Shown: positions 23,005 to 30,681 of the stretch, in pieces | Position numbering within the stretch: the stretch's first letter is position 1 | Layout of the letters: each line of letters opens with the position of its first letter | Assembly (NCBI GenBank): GCA_964426945.1 | Contig: CAYRSS010000044.1 | Coordinates: forward strand, 1 to 35,141 | Source: CAYRSS01 sp964426945 | Lineage (GTDB): Bacteria > Planctomycetota > Phycisphaerae > UBA1845 | Reading direction: 5' to 3' | Length of the DNA stretch: 35,141 nt | Position numbers and translations under genes: made by a program | The notes under the pieces: model-generated | What the model was told of the DNA's origin: nothing | Databases searched by the model: none | What the model saw: the letters and a program-made list of their open reading frames with translations, nothing else

Positions 23005-25739
23005 TGTCGGCGGACGATGCGCATGATCGCCGGCATCAGCAGCAGGGTGGCAAACAGGCACGTGCCCAGGCTCACGACCACGAGCCCGCCGAGCCTCGCG
23101 TTGGCCGGCACCTGCGACAGCATCATCACGCCGAATCCCATGGCCACCGCGACGGCGTCGATGGCCACCGGCGGCCCTGTCGAATCGACCGTGCCCACCA
23201 CCGCGTCGTGCAGCGACACCCCCTCGCGCCGCAGGGCGCGGAAGCGCTCCATGACGTGTATCGCGTAGTCAACGCCCATGCCGAGCGTCATGCCCGTGAA
23301 CATGCTCGTGGCGACGCCGAGCGGCATGCCGGTCGCCCCCATCATCGCAAAGTTGAGCAGTACGGCCATTGCGCAGGGCAACGCACAGACGATTCCCCAT
23401 ACCAGCGAGCGGCCCAGCAGCACCGTCAGGAGCAGCACGCCCACCAGCGCCCCGCTGATGGACCGCACCTGGGTCGTGACGATGGCGTCGATGAGCGTCT
23501 GGCTGACGGCCACGTCGCCACCGAAGGCCAGGGAGATGCCCGCGGGCGTCAGGTGGCGGCGCTCGTAGTCGCGTATGGCCGACATCAGCCGGGCTGTATC
23601 CGCGAAGTTGGCGTCCTTCATGTAGATCGTGACGAGCCCCTGCGCGAAGCGATCATCGACGATCTGGCGTAGGCGCGCGTCGCCGCGGATTCGCTTGTAC
23701 TGGTCCCACAGCCACGAGGCCCGGATCGGATTGTCCGGCACGCGCCGTTCCTCCTCCTTCTGCGCCAGGGCCATGAAGCCTGTGGTCTGGATGAACCGCG
23801 CCGGGCCGTGGGCGTCGCCCACCGTGTCGCGGGAACGCCCGGCGACGAACCGCTCAAATTCATCGAGGATTCGCAGGTAACGAGGGTCGGCCAGCCGGGT
23901 CGACTCGATGCGGTAGCGCAGCGGCGTGCGGGACGGCGAACCCAGCAGGAATCGCGGGGTGCCGTCCTGACGCGGCGTGGTCGCGATGATCCGGTCGCCC
24001 TGGCGCTCGACGGTTTCGATGCGAGACACCCACGTTGTCGACCGGCCTGCGCCGCGCGGCGCGTCGGGCGGGGGCTCGGGTGCGTCGACGAGGCTCGCGC
24101 TGAAGCGATTGCCGACGAGCAGCGTCTCATCGTCGATGATGTCGCCCGGCAGCGACAGCTCGAAATCCTTCCAGTCGTCAGGACCGAGCAGTCCTTCGTG
24201 TTCGTAGTACCCCGTGTCGACCCGCACCAGCAGCACATGGGTGCCGAGGAAGCGATCGTTGAACCGATGCGTGGCGCGGTAGAACTCGCTCTCGGGGGCG
24301 AAGCCGTTGATCCAGCTATCCTGGATGACCACCTGCCGCACGCCGAGGGGGGCGACTGCGACGAGGGCGGCACCGATCACCACGATGCCCCATCTCCACG
24401 CGATAACCATCCGGCCAAGGCTCGCAAAGCCGGAAACCGATCCCACGCCGGCTGTGGCCGGGATCGCGCGTTTGCGTCCCAGGAACCGCGATTCGGAGAT
24501 CAGCGCCAGCTGTGCGGGCACGACGGTCAGCGACCACATCATGCAGAACAGCACGCCCAGCGCGGTAAACACACCGAATGCCTGGACCGGGGCGAGCGGC
24601 GACAACGCAAACGAGCCGCAGCCGACGGCCGTGGTCAGCGAGGTCTTGACGATCGGCGGGCCGATTTCGGCGAGCGTTCGCCGGATGACGGTCAGCCGAT
24701 CCTCACCGGCCGCCAGCCGCAGGTTGTGCACATACCGCGAGAACAGGTGGATCTCGTCGGCCACGCCGGAAGCCACGAGGATCAGCGGCAGCACGGCGAT
24801 CGTCAGGTAGACGGGCACGCCCACGTAGCCCATCACGCCGAACACAAACACGAGGCACGCGCCGATTTCCATCAGCGGCAGCAGCGCGGCTGTCACGCTG
24901 CGGAAGCACACGACGAAGGTCAGCCCCATCAGCAGCATTGATATCGGAAGCAGGCCGATGTGCCGGGCGATGAGCAGGCGAAGCTCGTACAGGCTGCGCG
25001 GAAAGTACCACGCCTCGTCACCCCGGCGGCCGAACTCGTGGCCGAGGGCGAAGCGCGGGACGCCGAGATCCTCGAGGATGTGCGTGCCCAGCAGCGCCTC
25101 GGCCACCGGCGCGCCGATGATGCTGATCGTTTCGGGGATGTCGCCGCGGCTCTCCACGACCCGGCGGATCGCGGTGTACAGGGCGATACGGTCGCTGCCC
25201 GCCGGCGCGCCCACGAAGATGGCCGTGCAGCAGGGCGCCGGTTCGTCCTGCGAGACGACGGTTCCTGAGTAGAGGCGAATGGCTTCGATGTCGGCGCGGA
25301 GCTGGTCCAGCTCGGCTTCCGTCTGCGGCATCGGGTCGAGCAGCCGCCGCATGTTCAGGGTGCCGGGGTGAACGCGAAAGTTGTACTCCGTTTCCAGGCT
25401 GACGAGCGTATCGGGGTTGATCCCCGGAATGGCGAGGATGTCGTTCGTCAGAGCGCGGACAAGTTCCAGCGTGTGGACGTTGAAGATGCCCCGCTCAGCG
25501 TTGTTCGACTCGATCATCACGACGATCGGATCCTCGACGCCGAACTGGCGGCGAATCTCCTCGTCGATCGTGATGGCCGGGGCATCCTGCGGCACCAGGG
25601 CGTGACCGTCGGTGCGGATCTGAAGGCGCAGCGCCCCAGGTGCCGCCGCCAGGGTGATCAGGAGGGCGAGTACGATGACAAGCCGTGGATGGCGAACCGA
25701 GAATCGGTAGAAAACGTTCACCGGGCGACCCGCTCTCAC
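22998..25739 (-). CDS. MMPL/RND-superfamily exporter
   Basis: A 913-residue membrane transporter with the duplicated RND plan: TM1 (about 19-38), a periplasmic domain (40-255), a helix bundle (260-430), a second TM near 445 and periplasmic domain to about 755, and a second bundle (760-910). Counterpart motifs in the two halves, ASGVADEIHLFSRY (323-336) and GMGVDYAIHVMERF (820-833), carry acidic residues typical of proton relay (D328, D824). The lack of an AcrB-like C-terminal extension and the overall length fit the MMPL/HpnN branch that moves lipids or hydrophobic products to the outer envelope. GTG at 25739 or GTG at 25721 could be the start. It is divergent from an ABC exporter operon, with 126 bases between. 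Confidence 0.88.
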   Translation of the reverse strand: MRAGRPVNVFYRFSVRHPRLVIVLALLITLAAAPGALRLQIRTDGHALVPQDAPAITIDEEIRRQFGVEDPIVVMIESNNAERGIFNVHTLELVRALTNDILAIPGINPDTLVSLETEYNFRVHPGTLNMRRLLDPMPQTEAELDQLRADIEAIRLYSGTVVSQDEPAPCCTAIFVGAPAGSDRIALYTAIRRVVESRGDIPETISIIGAPVAEALLGTHILEDLGVPRFALGHEFGRRGDEAWYFPRSLYELRLLIARHIGLLPISMLLMGLTFVVCFRSVTAALLPLMEIGACLVFVFGVMGYVGVPVYLTIAVLPLILVASGVADEIHLFSRYVHNLRLAAGEDRLTVIRRTLAEIGPPIVKTSLTTAVGCGSFALSPLAPVQAFGVFTALGVLFCMMWSLTVVPAQLALISESRFLGRKRAIPATAGVGSVSGFASLGRMVIAWRWGIVVIGAALVAVAPLGVRQVVIQDSWINGFAPESEFYRATHRFNDRFLGTHVLLVRVDTGYYEHEGLLGPDDWKDFELSLPGDIIDDETLLVGNRFSASLVDAPEPPPDAPRGAGRSTTWVSRIETVERQGDRIIATTPRQDGTPRFLLGSPSRTPLRYRIESTRLADPRYLRILDEFERFVAGRSRDTVGDAHGPARFIQTTGFMALAQKEEERRVPDNPIRASWLWDQYKRIRGDARLRQIVDDRFAQGLVTIYMKDANFADTARLMSAIRDYERRHLTPAGISLAFGGDVAVSQTLIDAIVTTQVRSISGALVGVLLLTVLLGRSLVWGIVCALPCAMAVLLNFAMMGATGMPLGVATSMFTGMTLGMGVDYAIHVMERFRALRREGVSLHDAVVGTVDSTGPPVAIDAVAVAMGFGVMMLSQVPANARLGGLVVVSLGTCLFATLLLMPAIMRIVRRQA

Positions 25740-25777
25740 GCCTTGCCCGCGTGCTCCTTCGCGGACGGGGCGGCGAC

Positions 25778-25806
25778 ATGCTACGCAGAACGCTACGGCG
25801 TGAAAA
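25778..25806 (-). promoter_or_regulatory. Candidate promoter of the RND exporter gene
   Basis: On the minus strand TTTTCA (25801-25806), a 17-base spacer and TAGCAT (25778-25783). Both boxes match at 4 of 6 positions. It lies within the short divergent region shared with the ABC operon promoter. Confidence 0.35.
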
Positions 25807-25828
25807 GCGCCGCGGGATCGCTGCCCGG

Positions 25829-25856
25829 CTGACGGCGGGCGGCGGGGGAGTACAAT
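25829..25856 (+). promoter_or_regulatory. Candidate promoter of the ABC exporter operon
   Basis: CTGACG (25829-25834), a 16-base spacer and TACAAT (25851-25856). The -10 ends nine bases before the ATG at 25866, so the transcript would have almost no leader. The same box combination and spacing stands at 16568-16595. Confidence 0.45.
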
Positions 25857-25865
25857 GGCCCGAGC

Positions 25866-26999
25866 ATGTGGCGCATCGCCTGGTACAACCTGACGCGCGA
25901 CCGGGTCCGTTTCGTCACCGCCGTGGTGGGGCTCGTGTTCGCGGTCGTACTGATGGCCGTGCAGGCGGCGATCTTCCTCGGGGCGGTGCGCAACTCGTCA
26001 GTTCTGGCCCGGCGCATGGACGGCGACCTGTGGATCGTCGCCAGCGGCACGTCCAACTCGGATTTCTCCCTGCGCATGTCGGCCCGGCGTCGCTACCAGG
26101 CGCTGGGCGTGTCCGGCGTGGAGCGGACGGGGCGGTACGTCGTGGGTTTCAACGTGCTGCGGTTCGCGGACGGCCGCCGCGAGTCGGTCATCGTCGTGGG
26201 CGTTGACACCGACCACCCGTGGCTGCCGCTACCCCTCGACACGCTGCGGATCAGGACCAACGACGGCAGGGCCGTCCTGTTTGATGTTCGTGAGCGCGAC
26301 CGATTCGGCACGGAGGGGCGCCAGCTGGAGGTTGGTACGCGCGGCGAAATCAACGGCCACCGGGTGTTTGTGGGCGCGTTCGTGCCCGACATGGCTTCCT
26401 TCGCCATCACGCCGTACTGCTTCACCTCGTACGAGGCCGCGCTCGATTTCACCTGGGCACAGGCCGACCAGACGACTTTCGTGATGGTCAAGTGCGAGCC
26501 GGGCGTAGAGCTTGATCGGGTGAAGGCGGATCTGCTCGCGAGGATTGACGACGTCGAAGTGCTCACCCGCGACGAATTCGCGTCGCGCTGCGCCAGCTAC
26601 TGGGTCTTCGGCACGGGCATGGGATTCTCGCTCATGCTGATGGCCGGATTGGCGCTGGTCGTGGGCATGACCATCGTCGGCCAGACCTTCGTGACTGGTG
26701 TACTGGTGAAGTTCCGCGAATACGGGACCCTCAAGGCCCTCGGCTTCCGCAACCGCTTCGTGGCAGGCGTGATTCTCGCGCAGGGGGTCATCGTGGCGCT
26801 GCTCGGCTACGTGCTCGGCTGCGGCGGCAGCCTGCTGATTTCCAGGGTGTTCGGCGAGGGCGGCACCGCGGTCAGCATGGCAATGCCGCCCATGCTGTTT
26901 GTGGTGCTGCTGCCCCTGACGCTCGTGATGTGCGTGACTTCAAGCATGGCCGCGGCATGGCGCGTGTTCCGGCTCGCGCCGGCGGAGGTGTTCCGATGA
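25866..26999 (+). CDS. DevC/FtsX-like ABC exporter permease
   Basis: A 377-residue permease of the four-helix MacB/FtsX type: TM1 (about 15-40), a large extracytoplasmic domain (41-250), then three helices near 253-280, 298-325 and 340-365. The end RVFRLAPAEVFR is the usual C terminus of DevC-type permeases, and FREYGTLKALGFRNR is the conserved cytoplasmic loop that contacts the ATPase. These systems do not move substrate through the membrane in the usual way; they drive periplasmic export of lipids or peptides with an adaptor and an outer-membrane channel. The TGA stop overlaps the ATG of the next gene (ATGA), implying coupled, equimolar synthesis with the ATPase-adaptor fusion. No outer-membrane channel gene is in the window. 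Confidence 0.88.
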   Translation: MWRIAWYNLTRDRVRFVTAVVGLVFAVVLMAVQAAIFLGAVRNSSVLARRMDGDLWIVASGTSNSDFSLRMSARRRYQALGVSGVERTGRYVVGFNVLRFADGRRESVIVVGVDTDHPWLPLPLDTLRIRTNDGRAVLFDVRERDRFGTEGRQLEVGTRGEINGHRVFVGAFVPDMASFAITPYCFTSYEAALDFTWAQADQTTFVMVKCEPGVELDRVKADLLARIDDVEVLTRDEFASRCASYWVFGTGMGFSLMLMAGLALVVGMTIVGQTFVTGVLVKFREYGTLKALGFRNRFVAGVILAQGVIVALLGYVLGCGGSLLISRVFGEGGTAVSMAMPPMLFVVLLPLTLVMCVTSSMAAAWRVFRLAPAEVFR

Positions 27000-28915
27000 G
27001 CGAACCGATCGCACGGCTGCGCGCCGTCTCCAAGAGCTACGGCCAGGGGGCCACCCTCGTCCGGGCTCTCTCGGACATCGATCTCGAGGTGCGCGCCGGC
27101 GAAGTGGTGCTCATCGAGGGCCCGTCCGGCAGCGGCAAGACGACGCTGCTTCACCTGCTTGGTCTGCTCCAGCGACCGGATCGTGGCGAGGTGTGGATCG
27201 GCGATCGCCGCCTCGATTCGATCCGCGAGTCGCGCATGCCAGACGAACGGCGGCAGCATGTGGCCTTCATCTTCCAGGGCTACAACCTGCTCGAGTCGCT
27301 CAACGTCGGCGACAATGTCGCGGTTGCGGAGCTGTTGCGATCCCGGTCTGACTCCCGCGCGCCGGTCGCCGACGCCATGACTCGGCTCGGCCTGCGGAAG
27401 CGAGCGGCCCATCTTCCCGAGCAACTCAGCGGCGGCGAGAAGCAGCGCACCGCCATCGCCCGCGCCCTGGCCTCGCGCGGCAGGCTCGTGCTGGCCGATG
27501 AGCCCACGGGCAATCTCGACTGGGAAAACGCCCAGCAGGTTGCGCAGGCCCTCTCCGACCTCGCCCATCGGGAAGGGCGGGCCGTCGTCATGGTTTCGCA
27601 CGACGCGCGACTCCATGCCTATGCCGATCGGGTTATCCACCTGCTCGACGGGCGAATATCGAGCGACCAGCGCGCGAGTGCGTCCTCGGCCGCCCGCCCG
27701 TCCGTACCCGCATCGCCACCGACGGAGAAACTGGCAGACCTGCTCGAAGCGCACCCGACCGTGGGACTGGACGCCGGGACCCGGACCGCTCGCCCGCTCA
27801 CCCGGTGGCTGGTGGGGCCGACGCTCGTCGGCTTCCTCGCCGCGATGGTCTGGTTGGCGGCCTGGCTGGCTGGTGCAAGTCGGCAGTCGGCAGCCACGCC
27901 GGGCGGTGTCGACAGCCCCGCCCCCGTGCCACCCACACAGCCGACGCCGTTCGTGGCCGCCGCGCCGGGCGTCGTCGAACCGGCATCGCAACTGGTCGCG
28001 ATTCGCTCCGAGCGGCAGGGGCGCATCGCGAGCATTCTCAAGCGAGCCGGGGACCGCATCGTCCGCGGCGAGCCGCTGGTCATTCTCGATGATTCCCTCG
28101 CAGCAGCCGCCGTGCAGCAGCGGAAGTCCGACCTGGTGCTGGCGGAGGCCAATCTCGCCCGGCTCCTCGCGTGGGATCGTCCCGAGGAGCGGGCCAAGGC
28201 GAAGGCGGGCGTGGACCGCGCCCAGGCGCGCCTTGATCGCGCCCGGCGCGATCTGCAGCGGGTCCAGTCCCTCGCCGAGGGCAGTTCCGCGCCCCCGGTC
28301 GAAGTCAGCCTCGCGATTGAAGAAGAGCGGCTGGCCGCGGCGGGCCTCGACGAAGCCAGGCAGGTGCTCGCCATTTCCGAGGCCGGGCCGATCCCCGAGG
28401 AGATCGCCGTCTCCACGGCCTACGTCGAGCAGGCCCGCGCCGCCCTCCAGTTCGCGCAAGCCGAGCAGGCGCTGCGGACCATCGTCAGCCCGCTCGACGG
28501 CCACGTCATCTATCGCCACCTCGAGCCCGGCGAGGTCGTTGACCCCGAATCGCCCGTGCCCGTGCTGAGCGTGGGAAACATCGACCAGGTCCGGATCCGC
28601 GCGGAGGTTGATGAGGCAGACATCCTTCGCGTCTTCGAGGGCCAGCGCGTCCTCGCCACCGCCGAGGCCTTCGCCAATCGCAGCTTCGCCGGGCGAGTCG
28701 TCCACCTCGAGCCGCTCATGGGTCGCAAGAGCATCCGGACCAACCGGACGACCGAGCAGCAGGACACCAAGGTTCGCGAGGTGCTGATCGAAATGGAGCC
28801 CGGCACGCCCGCCTGGCCGATCGACCTGCAACTCACCGTACGGTTCCTGGCCGAACCGGCGGACGCACCCAGGGGCGGCCAGCCGGTTCCGAGCCCGCCC
28901 GGGCGTGAGCCGTGA
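26996..28915 (+). CDS. ABC ATPase fused to HlyD/DevB-type membrane fusion protein
   Basis: A 639-residue single frame. Residues 1-222 are a LolD/MacB/DevA-class ATPase: Walker A GPSGSGKTT (42-50), Q94, signature LSGGE (144-148), Walker B LVLADEP (164-170) with E169, and H202. A polar proline/alanine-rich linker (223-270) and one transmembrane helix (about 272-292) follow. Residues 320-620 are a periplasmic adaptor: a lipoyl half-motif (GRIASILKRAGDRIVRGEPL region, 342-361), a charged coiled-coil hairpin (370-495), the second lipoyl half (VSPLDGHVIYRHLEPGEVV, 497-515) and a beta-barrel (530-620). Topology is consistent: ATPase inside, adaptor outside. GGAGG precedes the ATG, which overlaps the permease stop. 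DevA and DevB are normally separate proteins; I see no frameshift to explain the join. Confidence 0.9.
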   Translation: MSEPIARLRAVSKSYGQGATLVRALSDIDLEVRAGEVVLIEGPSGSGKTTLLHLLGLLQRPDRGEVWIGDRRLDSIRESRMPDERRQHVAFIFQGYNLLESLNVGDNVAVAELLRSRSDSRAPVADAMTRLGLRKRAAHLPEQLSGGEKQRTAIARALASRGRLVLADEPTGNLDWENAQQVAQALSDLAHREGRAVVMVSHDARLHAYADRVIHLLDGRISSDQRASASSAARPSVPASPPTEKLADLLEAHPTVGLDAGTRTARPLTRWLVGPTLVGFLAAMVWLAAWLAGASRQSAATPGGVDSPAPVPPTQPTPFVAAAPGVVEPASQLVAIRSERQGRIASILKRAGDRIVRGEPLVILDDSLAAAAVQQRKSDLVLAEANLARLLAWDRPEERAKAKAGVDRAQARLDRARRDLQRVQSLAEGSSAPPVEVSLAIEEERLAAAGLDEARQVLAISEAGPIPEEIAVSTAYVEQARAALQFAQAEQALRTIVSPLDGHVIYRHLEPGEVVDPESPVPVLSVGNIDQVRIRAEVDEADILRVFEGQRVLATAEAFANRSFAGRVVHLEPLMGRKSIRTNRTTEQQDTKVREVLIEMEPGTPAWPIDLQLTVRFLAEPADAPRGGQPVPSPPGREP

Positions 28916-29222
28916 CCCCCTCAGTTCGTTGAAGAACCCGGCCTCCCGGCGGCCGCCTCGGGGCTCCTGGGGCGGTGGCCGGGGCTCCCCCGAAGCCGCG
29001 GCCGATAAGTTCCGGTTTCCTGAAGTCTTGCTGTCTTTTAGACGCGAATCGGGCTATACTGGAGCGGCACATCGGGACGGTGACAACCCGCCGCGTGCCG
29101 GCGGGTCGGGGAACTATCGCCAGGGACGGGCCGCGCGCGGCGCGTGTAAGAAGCAGCCCGCGGCGCACGTTCAGCTTTCAACCGGCCTTGGTGGCCGGGG
29201 GCGGAAGGGGTCGTCAATCGGC
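28916..29222 (+). other. 307-base leader region before the DUF1702 gene
   Basis: Holds a -10-like TATACT (29055-29060) without a good -35 at 16-18 bases, and a hairpin CCCGCC/GGCGGG (29087-29092 with 29100-29105) in the presumed leader. This suggests a separate promoter for the DUF1702-ACP part, with read-through from the ABC operon also possible. No gene is supported here. Confidence 0.4.
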
Positions 29223-30302
29223 ATGGAGCCCATCTGGGCCATCGGAGCAGCAGGTTTGGGCGGTGCGGTCGCGGGCGCAACCGGACTGTGGCGCTACGCT
29301 TTCGCTCCGTTCGGCATCCGCACCGGCGGCATGACCGTAGAGCGGCTCGGCCTGTCACCCCGCGCGGCGGACGTTGAGCGGATCGACGGCGTCCTTTCGT
29401 CGTTTTCCGAGGGATTCAACCGGATGATCGCCAGGCCGTCGGCCCGGGCCTGGTCTGACTACTGCGACGGCCTGCCGGTGTTTTTCCGGCCTTTCGCCCA
29501 GGAAGGGGCGGCGATGGGCTACGTGCTGCGGCGGCTGGGCCGCTACAGCGCCAAGGATTTTGAAGCGAGGATCGTGAGGCCGCGGCCGGAGTTCCGTTAC
29601 CTGTATTATATCGGGCTGGGCTTCTGGGCGGGAATGCGAAACTACTCGCCGAGCCAGTTGACCGACCTGGTTGAAGGGCTGGATCCGCTGCATGGCTACC
29701 TGGTGTACGACGGCTACGGGTTCAAGCACGCGTTCTTTGACTATCGCAAGCAAGGTGAGAGCGGCCTTAAGCCGCTGGAGCGTTTGACGGGGTACGCTCG
29801 AAACGTGGCGTATCAGGGCGTGGGTCGGGCGATGTACTTCCTGTTTTCGGGAAACGTCGAGATGTTGATCGAGCGCGTCGACAGCCTGAGAGAGCATGCG
29901 GCGGACGCCGCGGGCGGCCTCGGACTGGCGTCTGTGTTTCTCAACCCCGATCGACTGGGCGTGGCCCAGGAACTCGGCCGCCGACTGCCCTCGGCTTGGC
30001 GCGATTCGTTTCACCTCGGGATGTGCTTCGGCCTGAAGGCTCGATCGATCAACGACGTGGACGAGTTCGCCGGGAACATGCGGCGGGCGGAGCCCGCGAC
30101 GCGGGATGCGGCCCTGGCGTCCATCCGCGAGTGTGATCGGGTTGAACTGCAGGTGCGGGCGGATCGCGGCGCGGAGTCGTATCGCGACTGGCGCGAACAG
30201 GTCACCGAGTGGATGACCGCGCGGATCGAGTTTCCCATGGCGAGTGTCAGACCGGCCCCGGCCGCCCCGCAACAAGCGGCGGCCACGGTGCAGAGGAGGT
30301 AG
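29223..30302 (+). CDS. DUF1702 family protein (UnbL-like)
   Basis: A 359-residue protein matching the DUF1702 pattern along its length: FGIRT at the N side (30-34), GFNRMI (64-69), RPFAQEGAAMGYVL (89-102), YYIGLGFWAGM (128-138), DPLHGYLVYDGYGFKHAFF (154-172), YQGVGRAMYF (197-206), GLGLAS (232-237) and FHLGMCFGLKAR (263-274). The family is known from enediyne polyketide loci as UnbL and from other loci, but its biochemical role is not established. The N terminus (EPIWAIGAAGLGGAVAGATGL) is weakly hydrophobic and could touch the membrane. The start at 29223 is the first good one; the frame is open from 28905. An ACP gene follows six bases after the stop, which strongly suggests joint work on an acyl chain. 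Confidence 0.85.
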   Translation: MEPIWAIGAAGLGGAVAGATGLWRYAFAPFGIRTGGMTVERLGLSPRAADVERIDGVLSSFSEGFNRMIARPSARAWSDYCDGLPVFFRPFAQEGAAMGYVLRRLGRYSAKDFEARIVRPRPEFRYLYYIGLGFWAGMRNYSPSQLTDLVEGLDPLHGYLVYDGYGFKHAFFDYRKQGESGLKPLERLTGYARNVAYQGVGRAMYFLFSGNVEMLIERVDSLREHAADAAGGLGLASVFLNPDRLGVAQELGRRLPSAWRDSFHLGMCFGLKARSINDVDEFAGNMRRAEPATRDAALASIRECDRVELQVRADRGAESYRDWREQVTEWMTARIEFPMASVRPAPAAPQQAAATVQRR

Positions 30303-30308
30303 AGAGTC

Positions 30309-30554
30309 ATGCCTGCATTTGAAGCTGGAAAACGCGAGATCCTGAACTGGGTGGCCGAAACCCTCCAGATCCCGGTCGAGCGGATCGACCTGAGCAAGCC
30401 TTTCGCCGAGCTCGGCCTCGACTCGCTCGACGCCGTGCACATGATCGCCACCATCGAGTCGATCATCCGGCAGGAGCTTCCCGAGGACGTCATGCAGCGG
30501 TTCCACTGCCTGGGCGACATCTTCGGGCTCATGCAGGAAAAGCTGGCCGCCTGA
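30309..30554 (+). CDS. Acyl carrier protein
   Basis: An 81-residue acidic four-helix protein with the phosphopantetheine site LGLDSLDAVHM (S39 is the attachment serine). Length and helix spacing are normal for a freestanding ACP. It differs from typical housekeeping AcpP in the C-terminal half, for example DVMQRFHCLGDIFGLMQEKL. GAGGAGGTAGAGAG lies before the ATG, giving a strong ribosome site and an end-to-end link with the DUF1702 gene. Its place before two ketosynthases, and the absence of fabD, fabG or plsX beside it, argue for a dedicated pathway rather than bulk fatty-acid synthesis. The substrate chain is unknown. Confidence 0.93.
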   Translation: MPAFEAGKREILNWVAETLQIPVERIDLSKPFAELGLDSLDAVHMIATIESIIRQELPEDVMQRFHCLGDIFGLMQEKLAA

Positions 30555-30555
30555 G

Positions 30556-30608
30556 CCCGCGCACAGCGCGGGCCGGCGCGGCGGCGGGATCGTCGCTGCC
30601 GCCGGCCC
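30556..30608 (+). other. Alternative GC-rich hairpins between ACP and ketosynthase genes
   Basis: CCCGCG/CGCGGG (30556-30561 with 30567-30572) and GGGCCGGCG/CGCCGGCCC (30570-30578 with 30600-30608) share three bases, so the two stems compete at their edge. No U tract follows. They could reduce read-through from the highly translated ACP gene into the ketosynthase gene. Confidence 0.35.
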
Positions 30609-30669
30609 GTCCACGGTCGCGCAGGCCTCCCCGCCGGTTTTCGGCGCAGCACCCTTTCCCACCTCCGGT

Positions 30670-30675
30670 TATCAT
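30670..30675 (+). promoter_or_regulatory. -10-like TATCAT six bases before the ketosynthase start
   Basis: TATCAT ends six bases ahead of the ATG at 30682, where no Shine-Dalgarno sequence is visible. This is the arrangement expected of a leaderless transcript, although no clear -35 is present. Confidence 0.3.
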
Positions 30676-30681
30676 CCCGCC

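Noticed and set aside
27662..27810. The fusion as a sequencing or frameshift artefact joining two genes
   Set aside because: The frame runs through the linker without interruption, the linker has normal codon composition and the topology (ATPase, one helix, adaptor) is sensible. Resequencing would still be the final test.
26807..28831. A 674-codon minus-strand frame opposite the ABC ATPase-adaptor fusion
   Set aside because: Overlaps a gene with complete ABC and HlyD motifs; composition is that of antisense shadow sequence.
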